Counted from the first letter of the stretch, positions 1 through 9,630 are shown. The stretch: DNA of 64,000 bases from Pteria penguin (GCA_035048485.1 CM068586.1:46660287-46724286), one strand, 5' to 3'. Made by a program: numbers and translations. Notes: generated by a model from the letters alone, not told the origin.

Positions 1-264
1 CGCATCGAAAATCATTTTGGCGATTCTCACCTTGATGATTCAAATATGGAGGAATTAGGGACATGGGCCACCGAAGCTGAAATTCTATCTTCTGCCGCCT
101 ATTTGAATACGGATATCTATATCTATACCAAAGCCGGGGAGATTATGAAATGGCTTAATTATCCGTCTAAGATGCTTAACCCAAGTGCTAGTTTTACTGA
201 AAAGAATATTTATATTTGCAATCTGTGTGGAAACCATTTCGACATAGTAAAAGATGTTCAGTGA
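1..264 (+). CDS. OTU-family cysteine protease, C-terminal part (enters from left edge)
   Basis: The reading frame is open from base 1 to the stop at 262-264, so the protein begins outside the window. The 87 visible residues match the second half of an OTU (ovarian tumour) deubiquitinase fold. They show a GTWATEAEIL block, an NTDIYIYT strand, and near the C-terminus GNHFDIV, which carries the catalytic histidine typical of OTU enzymes. The catalytic cysteine would lie upstream and is not seen. OTU enzymes cleave ubiquitin or ubiquitin-like conjugates. In invertebrates this compact version is often carried by transposable elements, and the LINE that starts about 450 bp downstream on the same strand is compatible with that. 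A host gene terminal exon is the alternative. The family assignment is fairly secure; the link to the LINE is inference. Confidence 0.7.
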   Translation, partial: RIENHFGDSHLDDSNMEELGTWATEAEILSSAAYLNTDIYIYTKAGEIMKWLNYPSKMLNPSASFTEKNIYICNLCGNHFDIVKDVQ

Positions 265-710
265 AATGTCACATTCATGACATATTGAGCAGAAAATAAT
301 GTGCACCGTATTATTTTTCTTGCTATTGTTAAATTGTTACGGTAATTAACAATGATTGAACGGTTCTTGCAGGATGTTGGCTTGACAACGGATTTTACAT
401 AACGAGAACGAGGCAGCGACCTGGACGGACGTGTTCGAGTGGTAGTAGTAAAATTTATAACATTATGTGGATTTTGGATGTATATACCCACTTCTAAGCA
501 GGTCTGTGAGCTTTATATATACTTTGTCACCACATTTGCCGTCCAGCTGGTATCAGATATATCCATATAAATGAAGAATGATGTTTTTGTTATTGAGCAT
601 TTATGAACTATTCCGGGTAGCAGTCCGCCATTACATAAAACAATACCCAGCCTGAAGGTCAAGCATATTTACCATTAACCAACAACCAAGTCAAGTCCCG
701 TATTATCATT
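265..710 (+). other. Non-coding leader before LINE ORF1
   Basis: No convincing coding sequence is visible here. The stretch lies between the OTU stop and the first ATG of the LINE and probably contains the LINE 5' untranslated region. The true 5' end of the element cannot be placed without other copies. Confidence 0.4.
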
Positions 711-1715
711 ATGGGGAGGAAGAACACTCAGTTTAAAAGGAAAAAGCCCGATTCGTCGGACTTATCTTCTAGTGTGGAATCTTCTGCTCCTGCATCGAAT
801 TCGCAGACATCCACCCCGCATGTTATCAAGAACGCCATGGATGTCTTGATCAATGCCGATAACACGAATGCGAGCAACCCTGTTTCCACTCTCCCACCAA
901 CTAACACAACCCCAGACAATACTAGTTATGCTTTGCCGTCTACTAGTACACCGTTCCACCCAATCCAACCCGTCCATTCTTCTGGATCCACCCCGCCTCC
1001 TTGGGCTAGTGATATGATATCAAAAATGGACATGATAGCACGTCGTCTAGACAAGCTAGATATCATTGAAAACTCAATGTACGCTATCAAGAGAGACGTA
1101 AGATCATTGGCGGATCGAGTGTCCGAGGTTGAAAATAGTCAACAATATGTTTGTAGTAAATGGGAGGATAACAGCAAGGCATTCGATACCCGTGTAAAGT
1201 CTATTACAGAGGAGCTAACGTCTCTTACCAGGAACCTTGAGCGCACTTTGAATGAAAACAAGCAGTTGTCGGAGGAAATTTTGGATTTACAATGTAGATC
1301 TATGAGGGATAATTTGCTTTTCTATAACATCACGGAAACCGAGGGTGAGGATTGTACTGGAATAATTCAAAAATTTTGTGAAGATAAGCTAGATATTACT
1401 ACAGAAATTGAAATAGAGCGCGCACACAGGATCGGCAAGAAGGTTCCTGGTAAGGAACGACCCATCGTCGCCAAATTTGCCAGGTACCCTCAAAGGGAAT
1501 TAGTGAGGAAGAGCAGCCACAAGTTACGTGACACAAATTATTCCGTCGGGGAGCAGTTCCCGAAAGCGATCCAGGATAGGCGGCGTCCGCTCTTTCCCAT
1601 CATGAGGCAAGCCAGGGAGGAGGGGAAGCGCGTGGCTCTGGTGCGTGACAAGCTTTTCATCAATGGTCGGCGGTATACCGGTGTGCAGCAGGTAGCCAGT
1701 GTCAACGAAAGTTAG
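711..1715 (+). CDS. LINE ORF1 protein (coiled coil plus RRM-like, L1 ORF1p type)
   Basis: 334 residues. The first ~95 are Ser/Thr/Pro-rich and look disordered. Residues ~105-200 are rich in charged and hydrophobic heptads (KMDMIARRLDKLDIIENSMY, then SITEELTSLTRNLER), consistent with a coiled-coil trimerisation region. From ~200 the sequence matches the RRM and C-terminal domains of L1-type ORF1p (transposase_22 family): RDNLLFYNI, IEIERAHRIGK, RPIVAKFA and LFINGRRY. Such proteins coat the LINE RNA as a nucleic-acid chaperone. The ATG at 711 is preceded by ATTATCATT and is the first in frame. The stop is a UAG at 1713-1715, and the frame continues directly into ORF2. The family match is good; chaperone function is from family knowledge. 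Confidence 0.85.
   Translation: MGRKNTQFKRKKPDSSDLSSSVESSAPASNSQTSTPHVIKNAMDVLINADNTNASNPVSTLPPTNTTPDNTSYALPSTSTPFHPIQPVHSSGSTPPPWASDMISKMDMIARRLDKLDIIENSMYAIKRDVRSLADRVSEVENSQQYVCSKWEDNSKAFDTRVKSITEELTSLTRNLERTLNENKQLSEEILDLQCRSMRDNLLFYNITETEGEDCTGIIQKFCEDKLDITTEIEIERAHRIGKKVPGKERPIVAKFARYPQRELVRKSSHKLRDTNYSVGEQFPKAIQDRRRPLFPIMRQAREEGKRVALVRDKLFINGRRYTGVQQVASVNES
1713..1715 (+). promoter_or_regulatory. In-frame UAG between ORF1 and ORF2, candidate readthrough codon
   Basis: ORF1 and ORF2 lie in the same frame with this UAG as the only stop between them. The first in-frame ATG downstream is at 2049, inside the endonuclease domain, so conventional initiation would lose essential residues. The downstream context begins GGAGGC, resembling the UAG GGAGG context of gammaretroviral gag-pol readthrough as I recall it. 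Translational readthrough, or a fusion precursor, is the simplest reading. A recent point mutation of a sense codon is the alternative. Confidence 0.5.
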
Positions 1716-4700
1716 GGAGGCGCGGAGGATGCGGAACTTAAAATCATAGCGTGGAATGTGAATGGGGGTTTTTATGCGAAAATTAAAGATGTGTCATTCA
1801 GAAATTTTCTATGTACATATGATATAGTGCTTTTATCTGAGTGCTGGATTCCGAACGATTTCAGCCTTGAAATATCTGGTTTTAAAGTTTTTGTCTTCCC
1901 TAGGAAACTGACCAAAGCGAAACAAGGAGGGGGGATAGTGATTCTAATCAAAGGAAATATCTGCTCTTCAGTGTCTATCGAAAATTCTTTTGCTGATTCT
2001 ATAATTTGGTTACGTATTGACAAACGTATTAGTTCTAGTGATACTGATATGTACTTAGCATTTGTTTACTTCCCTCCTCGTAATTCTACTTTTTTCCGGA
2101 AATATGATGTTGATCTATTTTTAGAATTAGAAACTCAGGTAGCTGAATTTAAATCACGGGGTAATATTTTTGTCTTAGGTGATCTAAATAGTCGCACGAA
2201 ATGTTTATGTGACCATATCGATAACGATTCAATGCATTCTTCGTTACGCAACCAAATCGAACCACTGTTTGATTATGGTAACGACAAGGTCATGATCCCC
2301 CGAGTAAACCCTGATGAAGGTAGTAACTTGTACGGGACACGGTTGATCAATCTATGCAAAGGGACTGGCTTACGTATAGTTAATGGCCGTCACCCTGACC
2401 ACTTTGATAGAGATTTTACCTATAATGGTAGTAATGGGATGAGCGTTATTGATTATCTTCTCACTACTGAGGATATGTTTAATTATGTTAAAAAATTTAT
2501 TGTATCAAATTTTAATCAATTTTCCGATCATGCACCTCTCCATGTTGAACTGAAATGTAGTTATTTGGATACTGCGGTACCTACTGCAATGTATGACGAT
2601 AACGCTTCGAAACGTAAAGTATACAGGTGGAATCCTGATAATGTCCATGAATGTAAAGAGGCACTGAGGGTAAATTCTGATAAAATTAATATTCATATTG
2701 AACCTGATATTCAAATTAGCCAAAATGTCATTGATACTACAGTTGATAGTTTTACAAATGAACTTTTCTCTATAGTATGTCCTTTTTTACAGAATAATTC
2801 ATTTGTGTCTTCTTCGAAACAAAGCACAAGTAAAGTTAAACAACGTACTACTGTACCGCATATGCGGATCAATGACAAGCCGTGGTTTAATCAGGATTTG
2901 AAGGATGTTTATTACGAATACATTGATGCACTAAAGTTATTCAACAGACAAAAGTCGGTTGAAAATCATAATTTATTGAACGCTAAAAAGCGTGAATATA
3001 AAACTTTGGAGCGTAAACGTAAACGCGCCTATTTACGATCGGAAGGAAATAGGCTTTCTCTATTAAAAGAAAACAACCCTAAACAATTTTTCGCTAAATT
3101 CAGTAAACGCAAACGTAGTACTTGTAAAGTACCTTTAAATGAATTTTATGATCATTTTGCATCTTTGTGTAATAAACATGCTTCGGATCCTAATGCCCGG
3201 CAAGAACTGAATAATGAGTGCAATGATGCAAGCTTTCATGAACTTGACGTTGAAATATCATGTGATGAAATTTCAAATGCTATCAATTCTCTCCGTAGAA
3301 ATAAATCACATGGGTCAGATTTTATTTTGAATGAGATATTTATTGAAAGTAATGAATTACTTCTACCTTCTTTACATAAACTATTCAATTTTGTGTTTTC
3401 AACTGGGTATTTCCCAAGCAATTGGTCATCTGCTGTAATAATCCCAATCTTCAAAAAGGGAAATAGTGCTGACCCTAATAACTATAGAGGCATCAGTTTA
3501 GTGAGCAACCTCGGTAAACTTTTTACTGCTGTTTTAAATAACAGATTGCTAGATTGGGCCTCAGCTAACGATATCATTACTGATGCGCAGTTTGGTTTTC
3601 GCCCAGGATATAGCACTATTGATGCTATCTTTGCTCTACATGCAATTATTACTAAATCACTGTCTTCTAAAAAACGCTTGTACTGTGCTTTTATAGATTT
3701 TCAAAAAGCTTTTGATACTGTTGATCGTATGAACTTATGGTATAAATTGTCAAAAATTGGTGTACGAGGTAAATTACTCAATGTCATTAAAGGTTTATAT
3801 TCCAATGTAAGATCATGTGTGTCCGTACAAGGTTTACAGTCTGAATATTTTGCTAACCATCTTGGTCTAATGCAAGGTGAAGTTTTATCACCTATTCTTT
3901 TTTCTATGTTTGTAAATGATTTTGAGATGAGCTTTATTCTTGACGATTGTATGCCTTATGAGTGTAAATCTCTTAATCTGTTTCTTCTTATGTATGCCGA
4001 TGACCTTGTCCTTTTTGCAGAAACGGTATCAGGTCTGCAGTCACAACTGGACGCTTTATACAAATATAGCCAGAAATGGAAGCTGAACGTTAATACTCAA
4101 AAATCTAAAATCTTGATATTTAGACACGGGGGGAGGGTTCACGAAAATGAAAATTGGTTGTACAATGGCTCACATCTCGAAATTGTCAATGAATTTACTT
4201 ACCTTGGTGTTTTATTCAATTACAATAATAAATTTTCTGTTACGGAGAAAAGGGTTGCTGACCAAGGTAGGAAAGCTTTGTTTGCCCTCAGACATAATGT
4301 GAAGCAATTGTATTTAAATATTGAAACTTTAATATCGCTTTTCGATTGCTATGTTGGCGCTGTACTTAATTATGGTTGTGAGATATGGGGTTACCATAAA
4401 GGTGATTGTATTGAAAAAGTACATTTGGAATTTTGTAAATATATTTTAAATGTAAAGAATTCAACCAATAGTGTTATGGTGTATGCAGAACTTGGCAGAT
4501 ACCCATTACGATATGTTAGAATTTTTAATATGATAAAATTTTGGTGTAAAATACTAAACTCTGATAATTGTATACTGAAGTCATGTTATGATACTCTGTA
4601 TACTGCGGCTGAGAACGGCCAAATTAATTGGGTTTGGAATATTAAACATGAGTTATTTGCATTAGGCTTCAATGATGTTTGGTTATCTCAAAGCTTATGT

Positions 4701-5165
4701 AAAAGTTTCTTGCCTGCCATAAAGCAAAGATTGTTGGATCAAGCTCAGCAGTATATTAAAGGTGTCATTGACACTTCTACTAAGTGTGTTTTGTATAGAC
4801 ATATTATTGACCATTTTTCACTTCAGTTCTATTTAAGTAAATCTGTTCCCTCAGCATACAGAAAATGTATCACTAAATTTAGATTGTCTGCTCATTCGCT
4901 TGCTATAGAGACCAGTAGATATAACAGGAATATAAACAATAATATGTGTTTTGCATGTCTAAATTCTATTGAAGATGAATTTCATTTTATTTTAAAATGT
5001 CCCGTGTATATTGACTTACGTAAACAATATGTAAAGCCTTATTTTTGGAAACGCCCGTCTGCTTTCAAATTAGTACAACTCCTTTCAACGCATAATCTAA
5101 AAGAGCTTTGTAATCTGGGCAAATACATTTTTAAAGCGAACATCTTAAGAAACTCTTTACTTTGA
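1716..5165 (+). CDS. LINE ORF2: APE endonuclease / reverse transcriptase / CCHC knuckle
   Basis: The frame is open from just after the UAG; the recognisable endonuclease strand (KIIAWNVNGGF) begins at about 1740. N-terminal APE endonuclease motifs are LLSECW, LGDLNSR and FSDHAPL. A Lys/Arg-rich linker follows. The reverse transcriptase has PIFKKGNSADPNNYRGISL, AQFGFRPGYST, AFIDFQKAFD (first catalytic Asp), LMQGEVLSPILF and YADDLVLFAE (catalytic Asp pair, near residue 746 counted from 1758). The C-terminus carries a C-x2-C-x8-H-x4-C knuckle (CFAC...H...C) followed by a conserved tail ending ELCNLGKYIF. The protein would nick target DNA and prime reverse transcription there. All catalytic motifs that I can check are intact. 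No ATG precedes the endonuclease domain, so expression must depend on ORF1 translation. Confidence 0.9.
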   Translation, partial: GGAEDAELKIIAWNVNGGFYAKIKDVSFRNFLCTYDIVLLSECWIPNDFSLEISGFKVFVFPRKLTKAKQGGGIVILIKGNICSSVSIENSFADSIIWLRIDKRISSSDTDMYLAFVYFPPRNSTFFRKYDVDLFLELETQVAEFKSRGNIFVLGDLNSRTKCLCDHIDNDSMHSSLRNQIEPLFDYGNDKVMIPRVNPDEGSNLYGTRLINLCKGTGLRIVNGRHPDHFDRDFTYNGSNGMSVIDYLLTTEDMFNYVKKFIVSNFNQFSDHAPLHVELKCSYLDTAVPTAMYDDNASKRKVYRWNPDNVHECKEALRVNSDKINIHIEPDIQISQNVIDTTVDSFTNELFSIVCPFLQNNSFVSSSKQSTSKVKQRTTVPHMRINDKPWFNQDLKDVYYEYIDALKLFNRQKSVENHNLLNAKKREYKTLERKRKRAYLRSEGNRLSLLKENNPKQFFAKFSKRKRSTCKVPLNEFYDHFASLCNKHASDPNARQELNNECNDASFHELDVEISCDEISNAINSLRRNKSHGSDFILNEIFIESNELLLPSLHKLFNFVFSTGYFPSNWSSAVIIPIFKKGNSADPNNYRGISLVSNLGKLFTAVLNNRLLDWASANDIITDAQFGFRPGYSTIDAIFALHAIITKSLSSKKRLYCAFIDFQKAFDTVDRMNLWYKLSKIGVRGKLLNVIKGLYSNVRSCVSVQGLQSEYFANHLGLMQGEVLSPILFSMFVNDFEMSFILDDCMPYECKSLNLFLLMYADDLVLFAETVSGLQSQLDALYKYSQKWKLNVNTQKSKILIFRHGGRVHENENWLYNGSHLEIVNEFTYLGVLFNYNNKFSVTEKRVADQGRKALFALRHNVKQLYLNIETLISLFDCYVGAVLNYGCEIWGYHKGDCIEKVHLEFCKYILNVKNSTNSVMVYAELGRYPLRYVRIFNMIKFWCKILNSDNCILKSCYDTLYTAAENGQINWVWNIKHELFALGFNDVWLSQSLCKSFLPAIKQRLLDQAQQYIKGVIDTSTKCVLYRHIIDHFSLQFYLSKSVPSAYRKCITKFRLSAHSLAIETSRYNRNINNNMCFACLNSIEDEFHFILKCPVYIDLRKQYVKPYFWKRPSAFKLVQLLSTHNLKELCNLGKYIFKANILRNSLL

Positions 5166-5435
5166 CCTCAGCTGAACATATAATTCATTGTTGTTGCTGT
5201 TATTCCCTCCAATAACTTCAACCATGGTATTAATACGTTTATATTTGTGTAAAAAATACAAACAATTGTGTGTAAAGGCAACTATATTTTCACCGTTTGT
5301 ATAAGAATGTGTATTTGCATTCTCCTTTGTTTAAATGTTCATATATTTATGTATCTGATGCTAAATTCATGTATTTGTATATATATTGTATACTGATAAG
5401 CCGGATGGCTTAAAGTTAATAAAGAATAAATATTT
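5166..5435 (+). other. LINE 3' untranslated region with hairpin and polyadenylation signals
   Basis: This region holds the hairpin AAGCCGGATGGCTT at 5398-5411 and overlapping AATAAA signals at 5418-5423 and 5425-5430. A similar AGC-loop-GCT hairpin followed by AATAAA recurs in the degraded LINE tails at about 14,996-15,028 (plus) and 16,840-16,870 (minus). That suggests a conserved 3' recognition structure for the family. Confidence 0.6.
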
Positions 5436-5559
5436 GCAATTCGTGTTTGTCGTTATTTTAAGTTTATAATTAAGCATCAAAAACATAATGTACCTCATAT
5501 CATTATGCTATCGTAATTGAAGATTCGAGAAGTATCTAGTTTTTGGCCTGCCTGTTGGT

Positions 5560-6030
5560 CTGTCTGAGACAAAACTGTTTAACATTGGCAATAACTTTTG
5601 AATGATAAAAGATGGGCTTTAATTAAAGTTAATACATGTATTTCACATGTGTATTCCTTGTGACATGACATTTTAGAAGGGTACCAAAACATTTGACCTT
5701 GCGACTCTGACGTCGTACTTTGACCTACTACTTTTGAACAACTTTAATCTAGGTTGTAGTTTTTGAATGGCTATTGATTATATAATGATAGGGATATTTC
5801 ATATATGTATCCTTTGTGACAAACCTTCTGGCGTTGGTAACTTAACTTTGATCGTGTGACCTTGACTTCGGAGTATGACCTTTACATGCATCGCCGTATG
5901 ACATTTACATCAAATCAACTTAAACCTTCTCTATAAATTTTGAGTAGTAAGTTATGTGGCTGTAATATATCACATGTGAATCTTCATTTTTAGTCCTTTT
6001 AGTTGGTACTAGGACTTTGTAACCTTCACC
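5560..6030 (+). repeat. TGACCT-rich dispersed repeat, about three ~140-bp units
   Basis: Degenerate tandem copies of a unit running ATAACTTTTGAA, then ACATGTGTATTCCTTGTGACA, then GGTACCAA, then TGACCTTGAC. The same unit recurs at 30.56, 34.56, 38.54, 39.33, 49.43, 56.0, 60.4 and 63.6 kb. It is non-coding and looks like the body of a non-autonomous transposon family. Confidence 0.6.
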
Positions 6031-7440
6031 TCTCTGTTATGCCTTCTTTAGAATAACGACATGTTTACTGAAAAATGCCAAAGAGGATATTCGTGTTTCA
6101 CAAAACAAAAATACGTATGTCTTATTGCTATAGTTATTTGTTACATTGTTTCGTATCACATTTAGATGTTTCTTAATTACGAGGAGTTTGAAGAAATTTA
6201 GACTTGACAATGGATGTTATATATTACATGCTTATAGTTCGTGTTCGTGGTTAAGCTTCGAGTTAATTACTTTTCATCAATTTTCTTCATTCCTGTTCAA
6301 TGAAAAAATAAACTTTAACATTTCATAGCACTTTCTTTTTGTGAGAGATTCTTATAGTGACACTAAGATGATGTTTAAAACAATAGAATTGTTTAAACTC
6401 GATGGCAAAGAGGTATAAGTATTATCTCTAGATCAGCAAGGAAGCAATTTCCAGCTAGCAAATAGGGCACTGTCGCGCAAACTGAACAATTCACAAGGTA
6501 AAACACGGAGGTAACTGAAGTCTTGTTACTATGGCACCAACAACAATGTACCACAGTGGACATTCATGGACCCCTGATAATCAGAGGTGAGACAAGGTGC
6601 CCGATGGGAGTAAGCGTCCTCTGTTAGGCTAGCCAAACCCGTCACGAATGTCCTTAAATACAAACGAAACAATTAAGCAAAAAATGTACATAGAATTAAT
6701 GTGAACAAATACTGTATACTGAAAGTGTCATTGTCACATTACGCCATAAAAAGGTATAATAAGACTCAAGTCAAACCCTTGGCTGTTAACTTGTTTACGA
6801 ACTCAGGCCTGTAAAGGGAATAAGTGTGACAAATAATGTCAAAAATACAAGTACAAAGTACATTAGACTCGGAGGTCGAGACATACAACAACAGGAACCA
6901 ATGAGTATCCCATGCCGACATAGGACGGTCATTTACTCAGTATGGATTTATTGAATAAATATAGGTTGCACATGCCTATATAAGTTGTATAATGTGTAAT
7001 ATTATGGAAAAGACCTTGTCTTTTGTCCTCAATCAGTAGGGGCCATCTACTCTCTGAGATATATCAGCCTAACAAGTAGGAAGTCTGTGAAAAGTATCCT
7101 TAATTATTGGTTACACAAGCCTGTATATTACGTGCAGTATTAACATGACTGACCTTTGACCGCAAAATCAATTGATGTATCTACTCTCTTAGGTGTATCC
7201 TTATCAAATATTAAGCTCCTTTGTCAAAGAGTTCTTCCAATAAAAGTCCTCGTGCAAAAGGAAATGAGCTTGACCTTTGACCATCTCACCTAAATATCAA
7301 TAGGGTTTATATATCAGCCTACCAAGCATTAAATCTCTAGGTGATTATTCAAAAGTTGTCAATGTGCAATGTGTTTCCAAAGAAGCCATTACCTGAATAT
7401 GTGACATAGAGTCGAGGCGAAACATTTGGATGATGATCAA
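6031..7440. other. Intergenic, no gene seen
   Basis: AT-rich sequence without convincing coding potential. It includes one dispersed repeat (6531-6660, listed separately) and degenerate TGACCTTTGACC motifs at about 7148-7160 and 7268-7280. Confidence 0.5.
6531..6660 (-). repeat. Dispersed repeat, inverted relative to a copy at 59.9 kb
   Basis: The reverse complement closely matches 59,885-59,998. Shared blocks include CTATGGCAC, ACAACAAT, GGACATTCA, GGACCCCTGA and CAGAGGTGAGAC. Neither copy has a clear ORF. Confidence 0.6.
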
Positions 7441-7532
7441 CCACAGGGCTCCCGTTTCAATCCACCCCCCTTAATAGTACTTCTATTATATAGTACAATT
7501 AAGGGAGATGGGTTGAAACGGGAGCCCCGTGG
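7441..7532. mobile_element. Short foldback element (hairpin ~90 bp)
   Basis: A nearly perfect palindrome. The left arm begins CCACAGGGCTCCCGTTTCAA and its complement ends at 7532, around a short loop near TTCTATTATA. The end sequence CCACAGGGCT is shared with the hairpin at 58.57 kb, suggesting one MITE-like family. Confidence 0.6.
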
Positions 7533-8020
7533 ATCAACAAAATAAAAGAGATGTAAATACAGTCAAGACACCATTTGTGACTACCATACAGAAAACAGAG
7601 AGCACAAAAACCATTACATCGCCTCCTCTTTGCGGAAACTAATATGTACAGGATGTAATGTAAGAGTTTAATGTTAAGGTTTTAAGAATGAACAATATAC
7701 ATTCCGATATACATACTATCGCCACTCATGGGAATCTAGAAGAGAGTGTTTAACTTTGGGTCCCCTAGGATTTGTAAAAAAATCCATTATTTTGCTACTC
7801 TATGCCTTATCGCATACACAAAAATGAAGGATCTAAAACCCCCGGGTCGGGTCCGACCCATCTTGAAAAAGTTCTGGGTTCGCGCATGTTCGTCAATTTA
7901 ACCACAAATCATACCTATTTTTAAAGAGGGCCATCCAATATAAAGTTGCTTCCTACGTAGCTGTGGTCATAGATCACGTTTGACGCCGAGTCCTTGGTTC
8001 ATTTCTTAATCCAAACAGAA

Positions 8021-8252
8021 AGGGGAAGTCTCACTCTGGGGGGAAGTCTCGCTCTACAACTAGTTGTAGAGTGAGACTTCCTAAAGGGGAAGTCTGGCTC
8101 TAAAGTGAGTCTTCCCCCGGGGGAAGTCCCACTCTAGAGCAGGACTTCCCCGGGGGAAGTCTCACTCTAGAGTGAGGCTTCCGGGGGGAAGTCTCGCTCT
8201 AGAGTGAGACTTCCGGGGGGAAGTCTGGTTATGGGGGAAGCGTCACTCTATA
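8021..8252. repeat. Tandem array of palindromic units (GGGGAAGTCTCACTCTAGAG...)
   Basis: About seven head-to-tail units. Each is itself a near-perfect inverted repeat: GGAAGTCTCGCTCT followed by AGAGTGAGACTTCC. Adjacent units join through poly-G or CCCCGGGG. The variants differ mainly by compensated or single changes in the arms. Confidence 0.75.
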
Positions 8253-8339
8253 ACACCGGCGCTGTGAGTGACGGCATAACACAAATATTATACTATTGTT
8301 TATAATGCGTGGATTCCTTCCCTCTCTCTCTCTCACTCT

Positions 8340-8412
8340 GGAAGGTCATTTATAGGAATCTCAAAGGGGGTCGGTACCCCCTCGACCCCCCCCCCCTCTG
8401 GATCCGCCAGTG
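8340..8412 (-). repeat. Transposon-end-like motif (CACTGGCGGATCCAG on minus)
   Basis: The reverse complement reads CACTGGCGGATCCAG followed by a G-rich run and TCGAGGGG. This matches 9576-9630 (plus) and 16,308-16,365 (plus), with shorter traces at about 18,615 and 49,284. It looks like the terminus of a DNA-transposon family in different states of decay. Confidence 0.45.
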
Positions 8413-8852
8413 CATTTGAATTTTAATGACTTATTTTGCATATATGAAAATAGAGTACGTACGCAACATAATCATTTGAGTATGGAATCCGAATACACTT
8501 GTAACAAATCATTTGGATTTTAAATACAAATCATCGTTTTCATAAAACCAATAATGTAAAAATTCCTTTGCTTTATGGAATTGGGGTGGATCCAAAGTTG
8601 AAGGGGATGGTTGTCGTTGATAAAAATACCATTATGAGGAGGCATTAGGGGTATTCCTCTTCCACTTATCTTTTTTAAAAGACTTTTGATTTGTGATTTT
8701 AAGTTTATGACCAGTGATTTATTTTACCATGACAATATGAAAAACTGTGTAATGCATCTTTTTATATTTTATATGTTTACTCAAAATTGTAAAGCGCCTT
8801 AGAGCAAATCAAAGACATATAGTAGTATATGTCTCTGGAGCAAATTGATATA
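8413..8852. other. Intergenic, no gene seen
   Basis: AT-rich with no coding signal. It ends in a short palindrome, GACATATAGTAGTATATGTC, at about 8814-8833. Confidence 0.4.
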
Positions 8853-8948
8853 TAGACCATTCTTCCGCGCTATACACGGACGCGGCCATATTTAGATCAC
8901 GTGACTATCCACCATTAAGGTACTGAATATTGCTATCATCAACCTAGT
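8853..8948 (+). repeat. Direct repeat copy 1 (partner at 12.09 kb)
   Basis: About 95 bp, nearly identical to 12,085-12,181. Both contain CTATACACGGACGCGGCC, ATTTAGATCACGTGACTAT and ATTGCTATCATCA. Non-coding. Confidence 0.7.
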
Positions 8949-9093
8949 CTCATATAATCAGTCAATGACTTAAACAAGTTTACAAGTCCTTGCATCAACT
9001 GATACTACCTACTGTTTTTTTTTTTCATGATTTGTATCTCTATTAAGTTGTTTTTGCGATCTTGACAGTGATTACTGAAATACAGACTATTTG

Positions 9094-9126
9094 CCATGGC
9101 AAGGACTTAAAAGTCCTTGGCCATGG
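9094..9126. repeat. Short perfect hairpin
   Basis: CCATGGCAAGGACTT and its complement are separated by two or three bases. It directly abuts the 173-bp repeat that starts at 9127. Confidence 0.55.
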
Positions 9127-9299
9127 GTTACCTTAGTAACATTACTTTACAAAACCTAAAGCAAACGGAGAAGATTCAATCGTATTGCTTATAATGCTAG
9201 TTTTTATGAATAACTGACTGTTTAGTACTGATCTATTAAAATTAAATTATTTCAGAGACATAAGTCTCTGATTATTCCCATGATTGTTACTTCGATCCA
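9127..9299 (+). mobile_element. 173-bp interspersed repeat, copy A
   Basis: Nearly identical to 10,226-10,397. It begins with the self-complementary GTTACCTTAGTAAC and contains the internal hairpin CAGAGACATAAGTCTCTG. It ends TTGTTACTTCGATCCA. The second copy interrupts a coding sequence, so the unit behaves as a mobile element (MITE-like). Confidence 0.65.
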
Positions 9300-9575
9300 T
9301 GTCCCTATGTCGAGTTGTGGCTTGTACTAACAGAAAATGGATTGTCAGGTGTGGTCAGTAATATCTCAGCCCAAGTAGCCTTGGCAAAAGTGAAAGCTAC
9401 ATTCCAGAAACTGTCGTCCGTATTACGCAATAAACTTACTGGATTTATGTCAGCTGTTTAACCCCATCATCCGTAAGACTAATATTGATACACGTGTATG
9501 TTGATTGGAGCAAATTAATTAACATTGCATACACGAGGGAAGTAATGCATAGTGAACTGATGTTCGTTCTTTATC

Positions 9576-9630
9576 CAGTGGCGGATCCAGCGCCCCCTTT
9601 GGCCGGAAAGGGGGTGTCGAGGGGCGAATT
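9576..9630 (+). repeat. Transposon-end-like motif CAGTGGCGGATCCAGC
   Basis: CAGTGGCGGATCCAGCGCCC followed by GGGGGTGTCGAGGGG. This is the inverted counterpart of 8340-8412. The two ends face away from each other, so they need not belong to one element. Confidence 0.45.

Larger units (their letters stand above)
711..5435 (+). mobile_element. APE-type LINE retrotransposon, near full length
   Basis: A long non-LTR retrotransposon with an RNA-binding ORF1, an endonuclease/reverse-transcriptase ORF2 and a 3' tail. Both reading frames are open along their length with no internal frameshift, so this is a young copy that may still be coding-competent. The 3' end has a short hairpin (AAGCCGGATGGCTT, 5398-5411) followed by two AATAAA signals. 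Degraded 3' pieces of related elements occur at 16.8-17.1, 19.5-19.8 and 20.1-20.3 kb. The L1-like ORF1 and APE endonuclease place it among APE LINEs; the clade (I, Tx1 or CR1 group) cannot be fixed by eye. The 5' boundary is uncertain. Confidence 0.88.

Noticed and set aside
8340..9630. One transposon bounded by the GGCGGATCCAG motifs at 8.4 and 9.6 kb
   Set aside because: The motifs are oriented outward rather than inward, so they would be ends of two different elements.
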